A DNA stretch of 50,652 bases from JBBKXP01 sp038251315. Its GTDB lineage: Bacteria; Pseudomonadota; Alphaproteobacteria; Rhodobacterales; Rhodobacteraceae. This document shows positions 8,027 to 15,956 of the stretch, piece by piece. The translations under genes were made by a program, and so were the position numbers. Where the stretch lies: positions 1-50,652 of the forward strand of contig JBBSBK010000012.1 of assembly GCA_038251315.1 (NCBI GenBank). The letters are read 5' to 3'. The notes under the pieces were generated by a model that did not search any database, was not told where the DNA came from, and saw only the letters and a list, made by a program, of their open reading frames with translations. The first letter of the stretch is position 1. The number at the start of each line of letters is the position of its first letter.

Positions 8027-8740
8027 TCAGTCCCGGCCCATCCGGGTACGCAGCTCCGTCAGCCGGGTGAGGAACTGCGCGATCACGGCGGCACGGGCGG
8101 CCAACTTGTCGGGGTCGGCCCGCTGGAACGCCGCCTGAAACCGGCTGCGAGGGTTGAAATCGTCATCTGCCGGATCGGCGGGCAGGTCGCGTAGAAACGC
8201 AGCGACGGCAAGGGCACGGTTGTCGGGTGTCGCCTGAGGGCCCGGGTCGTTGGCCGGGCCGGGAGGTGACAGCGGCACAACGTTGTCGGGCTCTGTTGTT
8301 TCACCTTCTCCCTTTTTGGCAGAAGTCGGGGCCGTTGAAGCAACAAGCGGGGGCGGCATTTTCGGTGTGTCGACGGGCCTGCCCACGGGGGTGGTGACAG
8401 GCGCAGCGATTGGCGCATGCGATGCGACCGACGTCGCCTTACCTTCGATCACGTTCGCATCGTTCAAAGGGCCCGGCCCGAATCCGGCGACGTGTCTGAT
8501 CCCCTGTTCGCGCAGTAGCTTTTGCACGCCCTTGATCGTCATGCCCTGATCGTGCAGCAACGCCTTGATGCCGCCCAAAAGGTCCATGTCCTCGGGGCGG
8601 TAATAGCGGCGGCCGCCGGCGCGTTTGACCGGCTTGATCTGGGTAAACTTGCTTTCCCAGAACCGCAGCACATGGGCGGGTGTATCCAGCCAGTCGGCGA
8701 CTTCGCTGATCGTGCGAAAGGCGTCAGCGGATTTTGCCAT
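8027..8740 (-). CDS. MerR-family transcriptional regulator
   Basis: DNA-binding protein of 237 residues. The N-terminal winged helix-turn-helix covers about residues 8-75, with FRTISEVADWLDTPAHVLRF and the wing GGRRYYRPEDMDLL. The segment MTIKGVQKLLREQG follows. The rest is a Pro/Ala-rich linker and a short helical C-terminus, without the Cys sensors of metal-type MerR proteins. The gene follows ihfA by 11 bases in the same direction, an arrangement conserved in Rhodobacterales. It is likely co-transcribed with ihfA. Its target is unknown. Confidence 0.9.
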   Translation of the reverse strand: MAKSADAFRTISEVADWLDTPAHVLRFWESKFTQIKPVKRAGGRRYYRPEDMDLLGGIKALLHDQGMTIKGVQKLLREQGIRHVAGFGPGPLNDANVIEGKATSVASHAPIAAPVTTPVGRPVDTPKMPPPLVASTAPTSAKKGEGETTEPDNVVPLSPPGPANDPGPQATPDNRALAVAAFLRDLPADPADDDFNPRSRFQAAFQRADPDKLAARAAVIAQFLTRLTELRTRMGRD

Positions 8741-8751
8741 GTGCGTGCCGC

Positions 8752-9054
8752 CTAGCCCTTGTTGCCCGCAGCGACGCGGTCTTTCATCAGATGGCTTGGG
8801 CGGAACGTCAGGACGCGGCGAGGCAGGATCGGCACCTCTTCGCCGGTTTTCGGGTTGCGGCCCACGCGTGCGGCCTTGGCGCGCACCGAAAAAGTCCCGA
8901 AAGATGATATCTTGACCATCTCTCCGTTGACCAGCGCATCGGACACATGGCCCAGCACGCTTTCCACCAGATCGGCACTGTCGTTGCGCGATAGCCCCAC
9001 TTCGCCGTGGACCGCCTCGGCCAGATCCATGCGTGTCAGCGTCTTTTCCGTCAT
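8752..9054 (-). CDS. ihfA: Integration host factor subunit alpha
   Basis: Small DNA-bending protein of 100 residues that forms a heterodimer with IhfB; it acts in transcription, replication and recombination. The family body is clear: LTRMDLAEAV at the start, VKISSFGTFSVR in the middle, and RNPKTGEEVPI with the conserved proline of the intercalating arm. It ends in LTFRPSHLMKDRV. An ATG two codons earlier (9060) exists, but GGGG lies at correct spacing for the ATG at 9054, and the resulting N-terminus matches the usual alphaproteobacterial one. Confidence 0.96.
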   Translation of the reverse strand: MTEKTLTRMDLAEAVHGEVGLSRNDSADLVESVLGHVSDALVNGEMVKISSFGTFSVRAKAARVGRNPKTGEEVPILPRRVLTFRPSHLMKDRVAAGNKG

Positions 9055-9090
9055 CTTCATCCCCAGTGTATTGGCCCCGTGTTTCGTGCG

Positions 9091-9120
9091 ACGTTACGCG
9101 AGGGGCAATTTCAGAGTCAA
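9091..9120 (-). promoter_or_regulatory. Candidate promoter for ihfA-merR
   Basis: On the minus strand TTGACT (9120-9115) and TAACGT (9096-9091) are 18 bases apart, ahead of ihfA in the 100-base gap after fabH. The -10 match is weak. Confidence 0.4.
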
Positions 9121-9162
9121 TAACAAGGACTTGCCCGGGGGAAACGAAAGGGGGGCTTTCGC

Positions 9163-10134
9163 CTACCAGCGTAGCACCACCGCGCCCCAGGCAAGTCCGC
9201 CGCCGATTGCTTCGGTCACGATCAGGTCGCCGGGTTTGATCTGGCCGTTCTGGACCCCGACCGACAGCGCCAGCGGGATCGATGCGGCCGAGGTGTTGCC
9301 GTGGTCCTGCACCGTCACCACCACCCGGTCCATGCCCACGCCCAGCTTTTTCGCCGTGGCCTGGATGATGCGGATGTTGGCCTGATGTGGCACGACCCAG
9401 GTGACGTCAGCTGCGCCCAGCCCGACCTTGTCGAGCGCCTTGTGGGCGGTGTCGGCCAGCTTTTCGACGGCGTGGCGGAACACTTCCTTGCCCTCCATCC
9501 GCAGGCGGCCGGTGGTCTGGGTGCTGACGCCGCCGTCGACATAAAGCAGATCGCGGTAACGGCCGTCTGAATGCAGGTCGATCGACAGGATGCCCCGGTC
9601 GGCGGTCGTGCCGTCACCGGTGTCGGCCTCAAGCACCACGGCCCCGGCCCCGTCGCCGAACAGGACGCAGGTGCCCCGGTCGGTCCAATCCATGATCCGG
9701 CTGAAGGTTTCCGCCCCGATGACCAGCACGCGCGTTGCCTGACCTGCGGCGACCAGTGCGTTCGCCTGCCCGAGGGCAAACACGAACCCGGCACAAACCG
9801 CCTGAATATCAAAGGCATAGCCGGTGGTGTTGCTGATATTGTTCTGTACCATCGTGGCGACCGACGGAAACGTCAGATCGGCGGTCGAGGTGGCGACGAT
9901 GATCGCGTCGATGTCGGCTCCGGTCATGCCTGCGGCGTCTAGGGCGGCCTTGGCGGCGCGGGTCGCCAGATCGGACGTCGTCTGCCCCTCGGCAGCGAAA
10001 TGGCGGCGTTCGATCCCTGAGCGGCTGACGATCCAGTCGCTTGTCGTGTCGACGAGGGTTTCGAAATAGCTGTTGGGCACCACGCGGTCAGGCAGATAAT
10101 GCCCGACACCCCGGACCACGGCACGCAAAGTCAT
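9163..10134 (-). CDS. fabH: Beta-ketoacyl-ACP synthase III
   Basis: Condenses acetyl-CoA with malonyl-ACP to start fatty-acid elongation. It has 323 residues. The catalytic triad is visible: C114 in QAVCAGFVFAL, H250 in VVPHQANIRI and N280 in DHGNTSAAS. The N-terminal SRSGIERRHF motif and GDGAGAVVLE are also typical. It begins 3 bases after the plsX stop, so the two lipid genes are probably co-transcribed. Confidence 0.97.
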   Translation of the reverse strand: MTLRAVVRGVGHYLPDRVVPNSYFETLVDTTSDWIVSRSGIERRHFAAEGQTTSDLATRAAKAALDAAGMTGADIDAIIVATSTADLTFPSVATMVQNNISNTTGYAFDIQAVCAGFVFALGQANALVAAGQATRVLVIGAETFSRIMDWTDRGTCVLFGDGAGAVVLEADTGDGTTADRGILSIDLHSDGRYRDLLYVDGGVSTQTTGRLRMEGKEVFRHAVEKLADTAHKALDKVGLGAADVTWVVPHQANIRIIQATAKKLGVGMDRVVVTVQDHGNTSAASIPLALSVGVQNGQIKPGDLIVTEAIGGGLAWGAVVLRW

Positions 10135-10137
10135 GTT

Positions 10138-11259
10138 TTATTCGCCCTTCGCGCCCGACTGTTCCGGCGCACCCTCACCACTGGCATCTTGCGCCAGTGC
10201 GGCAGCAGCGGCAACCCGTGCCGCCAGCTTGTCGGAAAACCCCGATGCCGCCAGCCGATGCGCCAGCAGCAGAGCGGCTGCGACGCCGGTTTCGTCGGCG
10301 CCGCCATGGCTTTTGATGACGGTCTTGTTCAGGCCCAGAAACACGCCGCCGTTGACCCGGCGCGGGTCGATGCGTTTGCGCAACCGGCCCAACGACGTCA
10401 TCGCCAGCACGGCGGCGATGCGCGACAGCGGGGTCTTGTTGAAAGCTTCGCGCAGCAGGCCCGAGATCAGGTTGGCGGTGCCTTCACCTGTTTTCAGGGC
10501 GACGTTGCCTGTGAACCCGTCCGTGACGATCACATCGACCCGGTCCGAGGGCAGATCGCCGCCTTCGACAAATCCGACAAAGGTGTAGTCGCCCTTTTGC
10601 GCTGCCCGCGCGATCAGGTCATGCGCGACCTTCAATTCGGCGCGACCTTTGTGTTCTTCGATGCCGACGTTCAGCAGGCCGATGCGCGGGTTCGGGATGC
10701 CCATGCCATTGCGGGCATAGGACGCACCCATCAGGGCATAAGTCAGCAAATCATCCTGATCGGCCCGGATATCGGCCCCGGCGTCCAGCATGATGTTGAA
10801 ACCGCCCGGATTGCGCGATGGCCATAGGCAGGCGATGGCGGGGCGGTTGACCCCGTCAGCCTTGCGCAGGCGCAGCATCGACAGGGCCATCAGGGCGCCG
10901 GTATTGCCACAGGAAATGCAGACATCGGCCTCGCCATCGCGCACTGCCTCGATCGCCGACCACATCGAGGTCGCCTTGCCGTGGCGCATCACGTGGGTGG
11001 GTTTGTCGGTCATCTGCACGACCTCGGCGGCGTCGCGCAATTCGACACGGTCTGACAGGCCGCGTCGGGCCAGAAGCGGTTTCAACTGGTCGGTCGGGCC
11101 ATGCAGGATCGCCCGCGCGGTTGGTTCCTTGGTCATGAAACGCACAAGACCCGCAACCACGGTTGCAGGCCCATTGTCGCCACCCATCGCGTCGATGGAC
11201 AGGACCGCAGGCCGCGCATCACCCTTTGTCGTCACGGGATCCGTGCGGGAGGGGGACAT
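10138..11259 (-). CDS. plsX: Phosphate acyltransferase PlsX
   Basis: Converts acyl-ACP to acyl-phosphate for phospholipid synthesis; peripheral to the inner membrane. It has 373 residues. Family signatures include LSIDAMGGDNGP near residues 20-31, CISCGNTGALMALS, and DVIVTDGFTGNVALKTGEG. The ATG at 11259 has no clear ribosome site. A GTG at 11235, eight codons downstream, is a possible alternative that would shorten the variable N-terminus. It sits 24 bases after rpmF, in the widely conserved order rpmF-plsX-fabH. Confidence 0.96.
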   Translation of the reverse strand: MSPSRTDPVTTKGDARPAVLSIDAMGGDNGPATVVAGLVRFMTKEPTARAILHGPTDQLKPLLARRGLSDRVELRDAAEVVQMTDKPTHVMRHGKATSMWSAIEAVRDGEADVCISCGNTGALMALSMLRLRKADGVNRPAIACLWPSRNPGGFNIMLDAGADIRADQDDLLTYALMGASYARNGMGIPNPRIGLLNVGIEEHKGRAELKVAHDLIARAAQKGDYTFVGFVEGGDLPSDRVDVIVTDGFTGNVALKTGEGTANLISGLLREAFNKTPLSRIAAVLAMTSLGRLRKRIDPRRVNGGVFLGLNKTVIKSHGGADETGVAAALLLAHRLAASGFSDKLAARVAAAAALAQDASGEGAPEQSGAKGE

Positions 11260-11283
11260 CGGCGCGACCGGACGCGGCCCCGC

Positions 11284-11490
11284 TTAGGCTGCGTCTTCGT
11301 CCAGATCGACCTCGGTCGATTGTGCCACGACTTCGCGGTCGGCATAGTGGCCGCAAGACGGGCAGATGTGGTGCGGGCGCTTCAGCTCGCCGCAGGACGG
11401 GCATTCGTTGGGGTTCGCCGCGACCAGCGCGTCGTGGGCACGGCGCATGTTGCGGCGTGATTTGGAGACTTTGTTCTGTTGGACGGCCAT
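11284..11490 (-). CDS. rpmF: 50S ribosomal protein L32
   Basis: Small ribosomal protein of 68 residues. The N-terminus MAVQQNKVSKSRRNMRRAHD is diagnostic. A zinc ribbon is formed by C30, C33, C43 and C46, so this is the zinc-binding (C+) type. The acidic C-terminal tail is common in alphaproteobacteria. AAAGG precedes the ATG. It is followed by plsX and preceded by the DUF177 gene, with which it is often co-transcribed. Confidence 0.97.
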   Translation of the reverse strand: MAVQQNKVSKSRRNMRRAHDALVAANPNECPSCGELKRPHHICPSCGHYADREVVAQSTEVDLDEDAA

Positions 11491-11650
11491 GTCGCAACCT
11501 TTGTATCAGGGGGCGCGTGGCCCGGATTTCGTGTTCGCAACCGAACTTGGCGCGGTCTTAGCGGCTATGCCGCAGACTGTCGAGCCTCGATCCGAATGAG
11601 GCCGCGAACATACTGTGAAAACGTCGCGGCGCAAGCAGATTCCTGTTCGC

Positions 11651-12205
11651 CTAGTCGTCGCATTTATCGTCCTTGTTTTCAAGGGATTTGCGCAGGCCGG
11701 CGAGGCCAGCAAAGGGGCGTGCCTCCTGATCGCGCATCGCTGCCTTGCCCGGTTCGGTGAACACCGCCTCGCCCAGATCTGCGCCGGCTGAACGCGGAAA
11801 CGGTGGCAGCGCCAGCGCCAGTGCCTCGGTCACCAGCGCCATCAGGTCAAGCGTCTGCGGCAAAGGCTCGGCACTGTCGTCCTCCGGCATCTCTACCTCG
11901 GTCGCTTCGGGTTCGGGCATCTCGGACAGATAGGTGCGCCTGACGGTCTCATCGATCCGGGTCGTCACGGGGTCAAGCGTCACGATGCAGTCCTGAACCA
12001 CCGTCGCCCCCAGGTCGGCGTCCAGTGCCCAGTCGCGTTGACCCAGCGGCGTCAACCGGGCGGAAAAGCGCAGCTTTTTCACCGCGACAATGCCCAAAGC
12101 CGCGGCAATCGCCTTGCAGGCAGCGGCGTCCAGGGTCAGCGTGACGTCGCGCCCGTTGCGGGGCAGATCAGCGATCCGCAGAGTCGTCAGTGGCTGATCA
12201 GTCAT
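11651..12205 (-). CDS. DUF177 (YceD-like) protein
   Basis: A 184-residue protein of the DUF177/YceD family, whose gene normally lies just before rpmF; members have been linked to 23S rRNA accumulation. The central VVQDCIVTLDPVTTRIDETVRRTYL holds the family core: one Cys in the QDCIVTL strand, then the R-x-Y/F-L strand. The C-terminal LGEAVFTEPGKAAMRDQEARPFAGLAGLR is a pattern I associate with this family. The frame is open far upstream, but the ATG at 12205 has GGAAAGGA at good spacing. A gap of 160 bases separates it from rpmF. Confidence 0.88.
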   Translation of the reverse strand: MTDQPLTTLRIADLPRNGRDVTLTLDAAACKAIAAALGIVAVKKLRFSARLTPLGQRDWALDADLGATVVQDCIVTLDPVTTRIDETVRRTYLSEMPEPEATEVEMPEDDSAEPLPQTLDLMALVTEALALALPPFPRSAGADLGEAVFTEPGKAAMRDQEARPFAGLAGLRKSLENKDDKCDD

Positions 12206-12236
12206 TGCGTCCTTTCCGTTGCGGATGCATCCATTG

Positions 12237-12264
12237 TTGCTAGTCGGGTCCGCAATGTTATAAG
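12237..12264 (+). promoter_or_regulatory. Candidate promoter for bamE
   Basis: TTGCTA (12237-12242) and TATAAG (12259-12264) are 16 bases apart, about 40 bases before the bamE ATG, in the divergent gap with the DUF177 gene. Confidence 0.5.
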
Positions 12265-12304
12265 CCGGATAAAAGGCAGCCGAAGGCAACGCAAGGGGGC
12301 GGAT

Positions 12305-12784
12305 ATGGGCAATCACGGTGGCACCGCAAGGGCCGGACTGCGTTGTGCGATCCTTTGCGCTGCACTTTTGTCCCTGACGGCGTGCACGGCGTTCACCCGA
12401 AACCACGGTTACGTCCCCCGCGATGATGAACTTGCCGCGATTGCCCCTGGCGTCGACACTCGCGAAACCGTGGCGGCGGCGATCGGCACCCCGACGGCTG
12501 GCGGGGTCCTCTCTGAAAGCGGCTATTATTACGTGCGAAGCCAATTTCGTCACTTTGGCCCGCTGGAACCGAAGGAGATTACGCGCGAGGTGCTGGCGAT
12601 CAACTTCAGCCCCTCGGGAACCGTGTCGAACATCAGCCGCTACGGGCTGGACGATGGCCGCGTCGTCGTGCTGTCGCGCCGGATCACGACCGACAACGTT
12701 CGCGACAACACGCTGATCCGCCAGCTTCTGGGCAATTTCGGGCGGTTCAATCCCGGCGATTTCCTTCGCGCCGACGGCAGCTAG
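12305..12784 (+). CDS. bamE: Outer-membrane assembly lipoprotein BamE (SmpA/OmlA)
   Basis: Lipoprotein of the BAM complex that inserts beta-barrel proteins into the outer membrane. It has 159 residues. A signal peptide ends in the lipobox LTAC with C27 as the lipidated residue. The SmpA/OmlA core follows, with GYVPRDDELAAIAPGVDTRE and IGTPT near residues 40-70. The ATG at 12305 is chosen because AAGGGGG precedes it and it gives a clean lipoprotein signal; the open frame runs upstream without meaning. Its stop codon overlaps the convergent msrB stop: both TAG codons lie in one CTAG palindrome at 12781-12784. Confidence 0.92.
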   Translation: MGNHGGTARAGLRCAILCAALLSLTACTAFTRNHGYVPRDDELAAIAPGVDTRETVAAAIGTPTAGGVLSESGYYYVRSQFRHFGPLEPKEITREVLAINFSPSGTVSNISRYGLDDGRVVVLSRRITTDNVRDNTLIRQLLGNFGRFNPGDFLRADGS

Positions 12785-13179
12785 TTTGTCGCTTCGTCGA
12801 CTGGCTTGAACGCGAGCGCAACACCGTTGATGCAATAGCGCAGGCCGGTCGGGGCCGGGCCATCGGGGAACACGTGGCCCAGATGGGCAGCGCAGGTGTT
12901 GCAATGCACCTCGGTGCGCTTCATGAACCAGCCGTTGTCCTCGGACTCGCCGACATTGCCTGCCGGAGCGGTGAACGACGGCCAGCCTGTGCCGCTTTCG
13001 AACTTGTCCGCACTGCTGAACAGCGGCTCACCACAGCAGACGCAGTCGAACGTCCCTGCTGCCTTGGAGAAATTATCGTGGGTTCCGGCCCTTTCGGTAC
13101 TATGCTGGCGGGTGACCTTGTAGGCCATCTCGCTGAGTTGCGATTGCCATTCGGCGTCGGTCTTGGTGACTTTTGTCAT
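12781..13179 (-). CDS. msrB: Peptide methionine-R-sulfoxide reductase
   Basis: Repairs oxidised methionine (R form) in proteins. It has 132 residues from the ATG at 13179. Zinc ligands are two CxxC pairs, C46/C49 (CVCC) and C93/C96 (CNTC). The catalytic cysteine is C116 in LRYCINGVAL. GTGWPSF and HLGHVFPDG are the standard motifs. An in-frame ATG at 13197 would add six residues, but GAAGGA lies between the two ATGs, which favours the downstream start. No signal peptide is seen, so it is cytoplasmic. Confidence 0.94.
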   Translation of the reverse strand: MTKVTKTDAEWQSQLSEMAYKVTRQHSTERAGTHDNFSKAAGTFDCVCCGEPLFSSADKFESGTGWPSFTAPAGNVGESEDNGWFMKRTEVHCNTCAAHLGHVFPDGPAPTGLRYCINGVALAFKPVDEATN

Positions 13180-13246
13180 GTTGTGTGCATCCTTCATCGG
13201 TTAGGCTTGATGTAGGGTGCAAAGAGGATTTCGCCAAGGTGACGCG

Positions 13247-14014
13247 ATGACGGTTCTGCTGGCGCGGGGGCGCTACCGGGCGCGACTGGCCGATAGCCCG
13301 GCCGATCTGCGGGCGGCCCAGGCCCTACGTCATCTTGTGTTCGTCGATCACGGTGGGGCTCGGCGACAGGCGAGCGGGCTTGACGCCGACGCCTTTGATG
13401 GTCGTTGCCAGCATGTTCTGGTCGAAGACGTGACAAACGGGGCATTGGTCGGCTGCTTTCGTCTGCTGGCGATGGCCGGGCCAGGGATTGCCAGCAGTTA
13501 TGCTGCGCAGTTTTACGATCTGTCCCGGCTCTCCGGGTTCGTTGGGCCGATGGTCGAACTGGGCCGATTCAGCATCTGTCCCAAGGTCCATGACGCCGAT
13601 GTGCTGCGCGTCGCATGGGGGGCGATGACGCGCTACGTCGATGCCAACGCAGTTGCGTTCCTGTTCGGCTGCTCCAGTTTCGCTGGCACCGATCCGGCCC
13701 GTTACAGAGCGGTCTTTGACCTCTTGGCGACGCGACACCGCGCCCCTGCGGCGCTGGCGCCGGGGATCGGGGCGGCGGAGGTCCTGCGTTTTTCTTCCTG
13801 CGGGTCGGTGGATGCGGTGGCGGCGATGGCGCGGATGCCGCCGCTGTTGCGCACTTACCTCGCGATGGGCGGTTGGGTCAGCGACCATGCGGTGATCGAC
13901 GCCAAGATGAACACACTGCACGTCTTTACCGGGGTCGAAATCGCTGCGATTCCGGCAGCGCGGGCGCGGGCATTGCGGGCAATCGCGGGCGGCGATCCGG
14001 TGGCGGCCCAATAG
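13247..14014 (+). CDS. olsB: L-ornithine N-alpha-acyltransferase, first step of ornithine lipid synthesis
   Basis: GNAT-fold acyltransferase that transfers a 3-hydroxyacyl group from ACP to ornithine, giving lyso-ornithine lipid. It has 255 residues. Typical features are LADSPADLRAAQALRHLVFVD at the start, VGPMVELGRFSICP in the centre, and ALFGC-like AFLFGCSSF after it. AAGG precedes the ATG at 13247 by eight bases; the open frame begins slightly earlier. The partner acyltransferase OlsA, often adjacent in related bacteria, is not in this window; the next gene is an ABC-F ATPase. Function is assigned by family resemblance. Confidence 0.85.
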   Translation: MTVLLARGRYRARLADSPADLRAAQALRHLVFVDHGGARRQASGLDADAFDGRCQHVLVEDVTNGALVGCFRLLAMAGPGIASSYAAQFYDLSRLSGFVGPMVELGRFSICPKVHDADVLRVAWGAMTRYVDANAVAFLFGCSSFAGTDPARYRAVFDLLATRHRAPAALAPGIGAAEVLRFSSCGSVDAVAAMARMPPLLRTYLAMGGWVSDHAVIDAKMNTLHVFTGVEIAAIPAARARALRAIAGGDPVAAQ

Positions 14015-14052
14015 ACCTTGCAGGCGGACCTTGGGCGCACTAGCAGGCGCAC

Positions 14053-15870
14053 ATGGCCCGCGCACCCCTGCTTCAGATTACCGACATCTCGCTGACTTTC
14101 GGCGGCGATCCCGTTTTTGCCGATCTGTCGCTGGTGGTTCAGCCGGGCGACAGGGTAGCCTTGGTCGGGCGCAACGGGTCGGGCAAATCGACGTTGATGA
14201 AGGTGATGGCCGGCTTGGTCGAACCCGACGCGGGGGCGGTCATCATGGCGCCGGGAACCTCGGTCGGCTATATGGAGCAGGAACCGACGATGGCGGGTTT
14301 CGCCACCCTTGGCGACTACGCCGCGAGCAGGCTGCCCACGGGCGAGGAATACCGGGTCGAAATGGTCGCCGAGGGGCTGAAATTCGACCCCGCCGGTTCG
14401 GTATCGACGGCATCGGGTGGCGAACGCCGCCGCGCCGCATTGGCTAAGCTGATGGCCGAGGCCCCCGAACTGATGCTTTTGGACGAACCGACCAACCATC
14501 TGGATATTCAGGCGATTGCCTGGCTCGAGGCCGAGCTGAAATCGACCCGCGTGGCGTTCGTGCTGATCAGTCATGATCGCGCGTTTTTGCGTGAACTTAC
14601 TCGTGCAACCCTTTGGATCGACAGGGGAATCGTGCGCCGCGCCGAGGAAGGGTTCGACACTTTCGAAAGCTGGCGCGATAAGATTTGGGACGACGAAGAT
14701 CAGGCCCGTCACAAGCTGAATCGCAAGATCAAGGCCGAAGGGCGGTGGGCGGTCGAAGGCATTTCGGCGCGCCGCAAACGCAATATGGGCCGGGTCCGGG
14801 CATTGGCCGATCTGCGCGCCGAACGGGCATCGCAGATCAGGCGACAAGGCACGGCAGCGATGACATTCGATGCCGGGCAGGCATCGGGCAAAAAGGTGAT
14901 CGAGGCGGTCGGGCTCGAGAAGGCTTTCAACGGGCGCGAAATACTGCGCGGCTTGACCCTGACCGTGCAGCGCGGCGACCGGGTCGCTTTCGTCGGCCCG
15001 AATGGTGTCGGAAAAACGACCCTGATCAAGATGTTGCTGGGCGAAGTTGAACCGGATGCGGGGACCGTCAAACTGGGCACCAACCTTGACGTGGCGGTGT
15101 TCGATCAGACCCGCGCCCAGCTCAACCCAGATCAGACCCTGTGGGAAAGCCTGACCGGCGATCCCGACATGCGCGTCAGCGGTGCGGCAGATCAGGTGAT
15201 GGTGCGCGGCACTCCAAGACATGTCGTCGGTTACCTCAAGGATTTCCTGTTCGACGAATCGCAGGCGCGCGCGCCGGTCCGCTCGCTGTCGGGTGGTGAA
15301 AAGGCGCGGCTTTTGCTGGCCCGGCTGATGGCGCGGGAATCCAACCTGCTGGTGCTTGACGAGCCGACGAACGACCTGGACATCGAAACGCTCGACCTGT
15401 TGCAGGACATTCTGGGCGACTACGAGGGCACCGTCCTGCTGGTCAGCCATGACCGCGATTTCCTTGACCGGGTGGCGACGACGACCGTGGCGATGGAGGG
15501 CGACGGGCGGGCCGTGGTCTATGCCGGCGGCTGGACGGATTACCGCGCACAACGCGGCGCGGTTGAAGCGGACCCGGTGCCGGCGTCAGTCGGCAAGGCT
15601 TTGGGGAACAAGGGCCGCATGTCGGCGGCGGTATCGCGAAAATCGACCCTCAGTTTTACCGAAAAGCACCGGCTCGAGGCCTTGCCGGGTGTCATGGACG
15701 CGTTGACCGGCGAGATCGCCAAACTGGAAGAGGTGTTGTCGGACGTCGCATTGTTTACCCGAGATCCGGGCCGGTTTACCAAGGCGACCGCGCTGCTTGC
15801 AACGCGGCAGGCGGCTTTGGCAAAAGCCGAAGAAGAATGGCTGAGCCTCAGTGAAAAGGCCGACGCTTAG
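14053..15870 (+). CDS. ABC-F family ATPase, Uup-like
   Basis: Soluble protein of 605 residues with two ABC nucleotide-binding domains and no membrane spans. ABC-F proteins act on ribosomes or in DNA-linked processes; Uup is the closest named type. NBD1 has Walker A GRNGSGKST (39-47), a signature reading ASGGERRR, and Walker B LMLLDEPTNHLD. NBD2 has GPNGVGKTT (315-323), LSGGEKARLLLARL and LLVLDEPTNDLD. The linker between domains is highly charged. The C-terminus (about 540-605) is a predicted coiled coil, as in Uup. It starts 38 bases after olsB; a terminator hairpin follows. Confidence 0.92.
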   Translation: MARAPLLQITDISLTFGGDPVFADLSLVVQPGDRVALVGRNGSGKSTLMKVMAGLVEPDAGAVIMAPGTSVGYMEQEPTMAGFATLGDYAASRLPTGEEYRVEMVAEGLKFDPAGSVSTASGGERRRAALAKLMAEAPELMLLDEPTNHLDIQAIAWLEAELKSTRVAFVLISHDRAFLRELTRATLWIDRGIVRRAEEGFDTFESWRDKIWDDEDQARHKLNRKIKAEGRWAVEGISARRKRNMGRVRALADLRAERASQIRRQGTAAMTFDAGQASGKKVIEAVGLEKAFNGREILRGLTLTVQRGDRVAFVGPNGVGKTTLIKMLLGEVEPDAGTVKLGTNLDVAVFDQTRAQLNPDQTLWESLTGDPDMRVSGAADQVMVRGTPRHVVGYLKDFLFDESQARAPVRSLSGGEKARLLLARLMARESNLLVLDEPTNDLDIETLDLLQDILGDYEGTVLLVSHDRDFLDRVATTTVAMEGDGRAVVYAGGWTDYRAQRGAVEADPVPASVGKALGNKGRMSAAVSRKSTLSFTEKHRLEALPGVMDALTGEIAKLEEVLSDVALFTRDPGRFTKATALLATRQAALAKAEEEWLSLSEKADA

Positions 15871-15889
15871 GCGCCTTTGCTGCTTCTTG

Positions 15890-15940
15890 CGGCCAAAAAT
15901 ACTCCGGGGGATGCGGGGGGCTGGCCCCCCGCCTTCTTTT
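15890..15940 (+). terminator. Intrinsic terminator within a Rhodobacterales-type intergenic repeat
   Basis: Bases 15913-15920 and 15925-15932 form a perfect 8-bp G/C stem with a four-base loop, followed by CTTCTTTT, ending the ABC-F transcript. The preceding GGCCAAAAATACTCCGGGGG belongs to a repeat type I know from Rhodobacterales intergenic regions (reverse orientation). The convergent iron-binding protein gene ends at 15957, so the hairpin may serve both strands, with TATTTTT on the minus side. Confidence 0.7.
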
Positions 15941-15956
15941 AAAAGAGACCGCCGCG

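Noticed and set aside
13855..15552. Open frame of 565 codons on the minus strand over olsB and the ABC-F gene
   Set aside because: Antisense to an intact twin-ABC ATPase with all Walker motifs; low-quality composition and no ribosome site.
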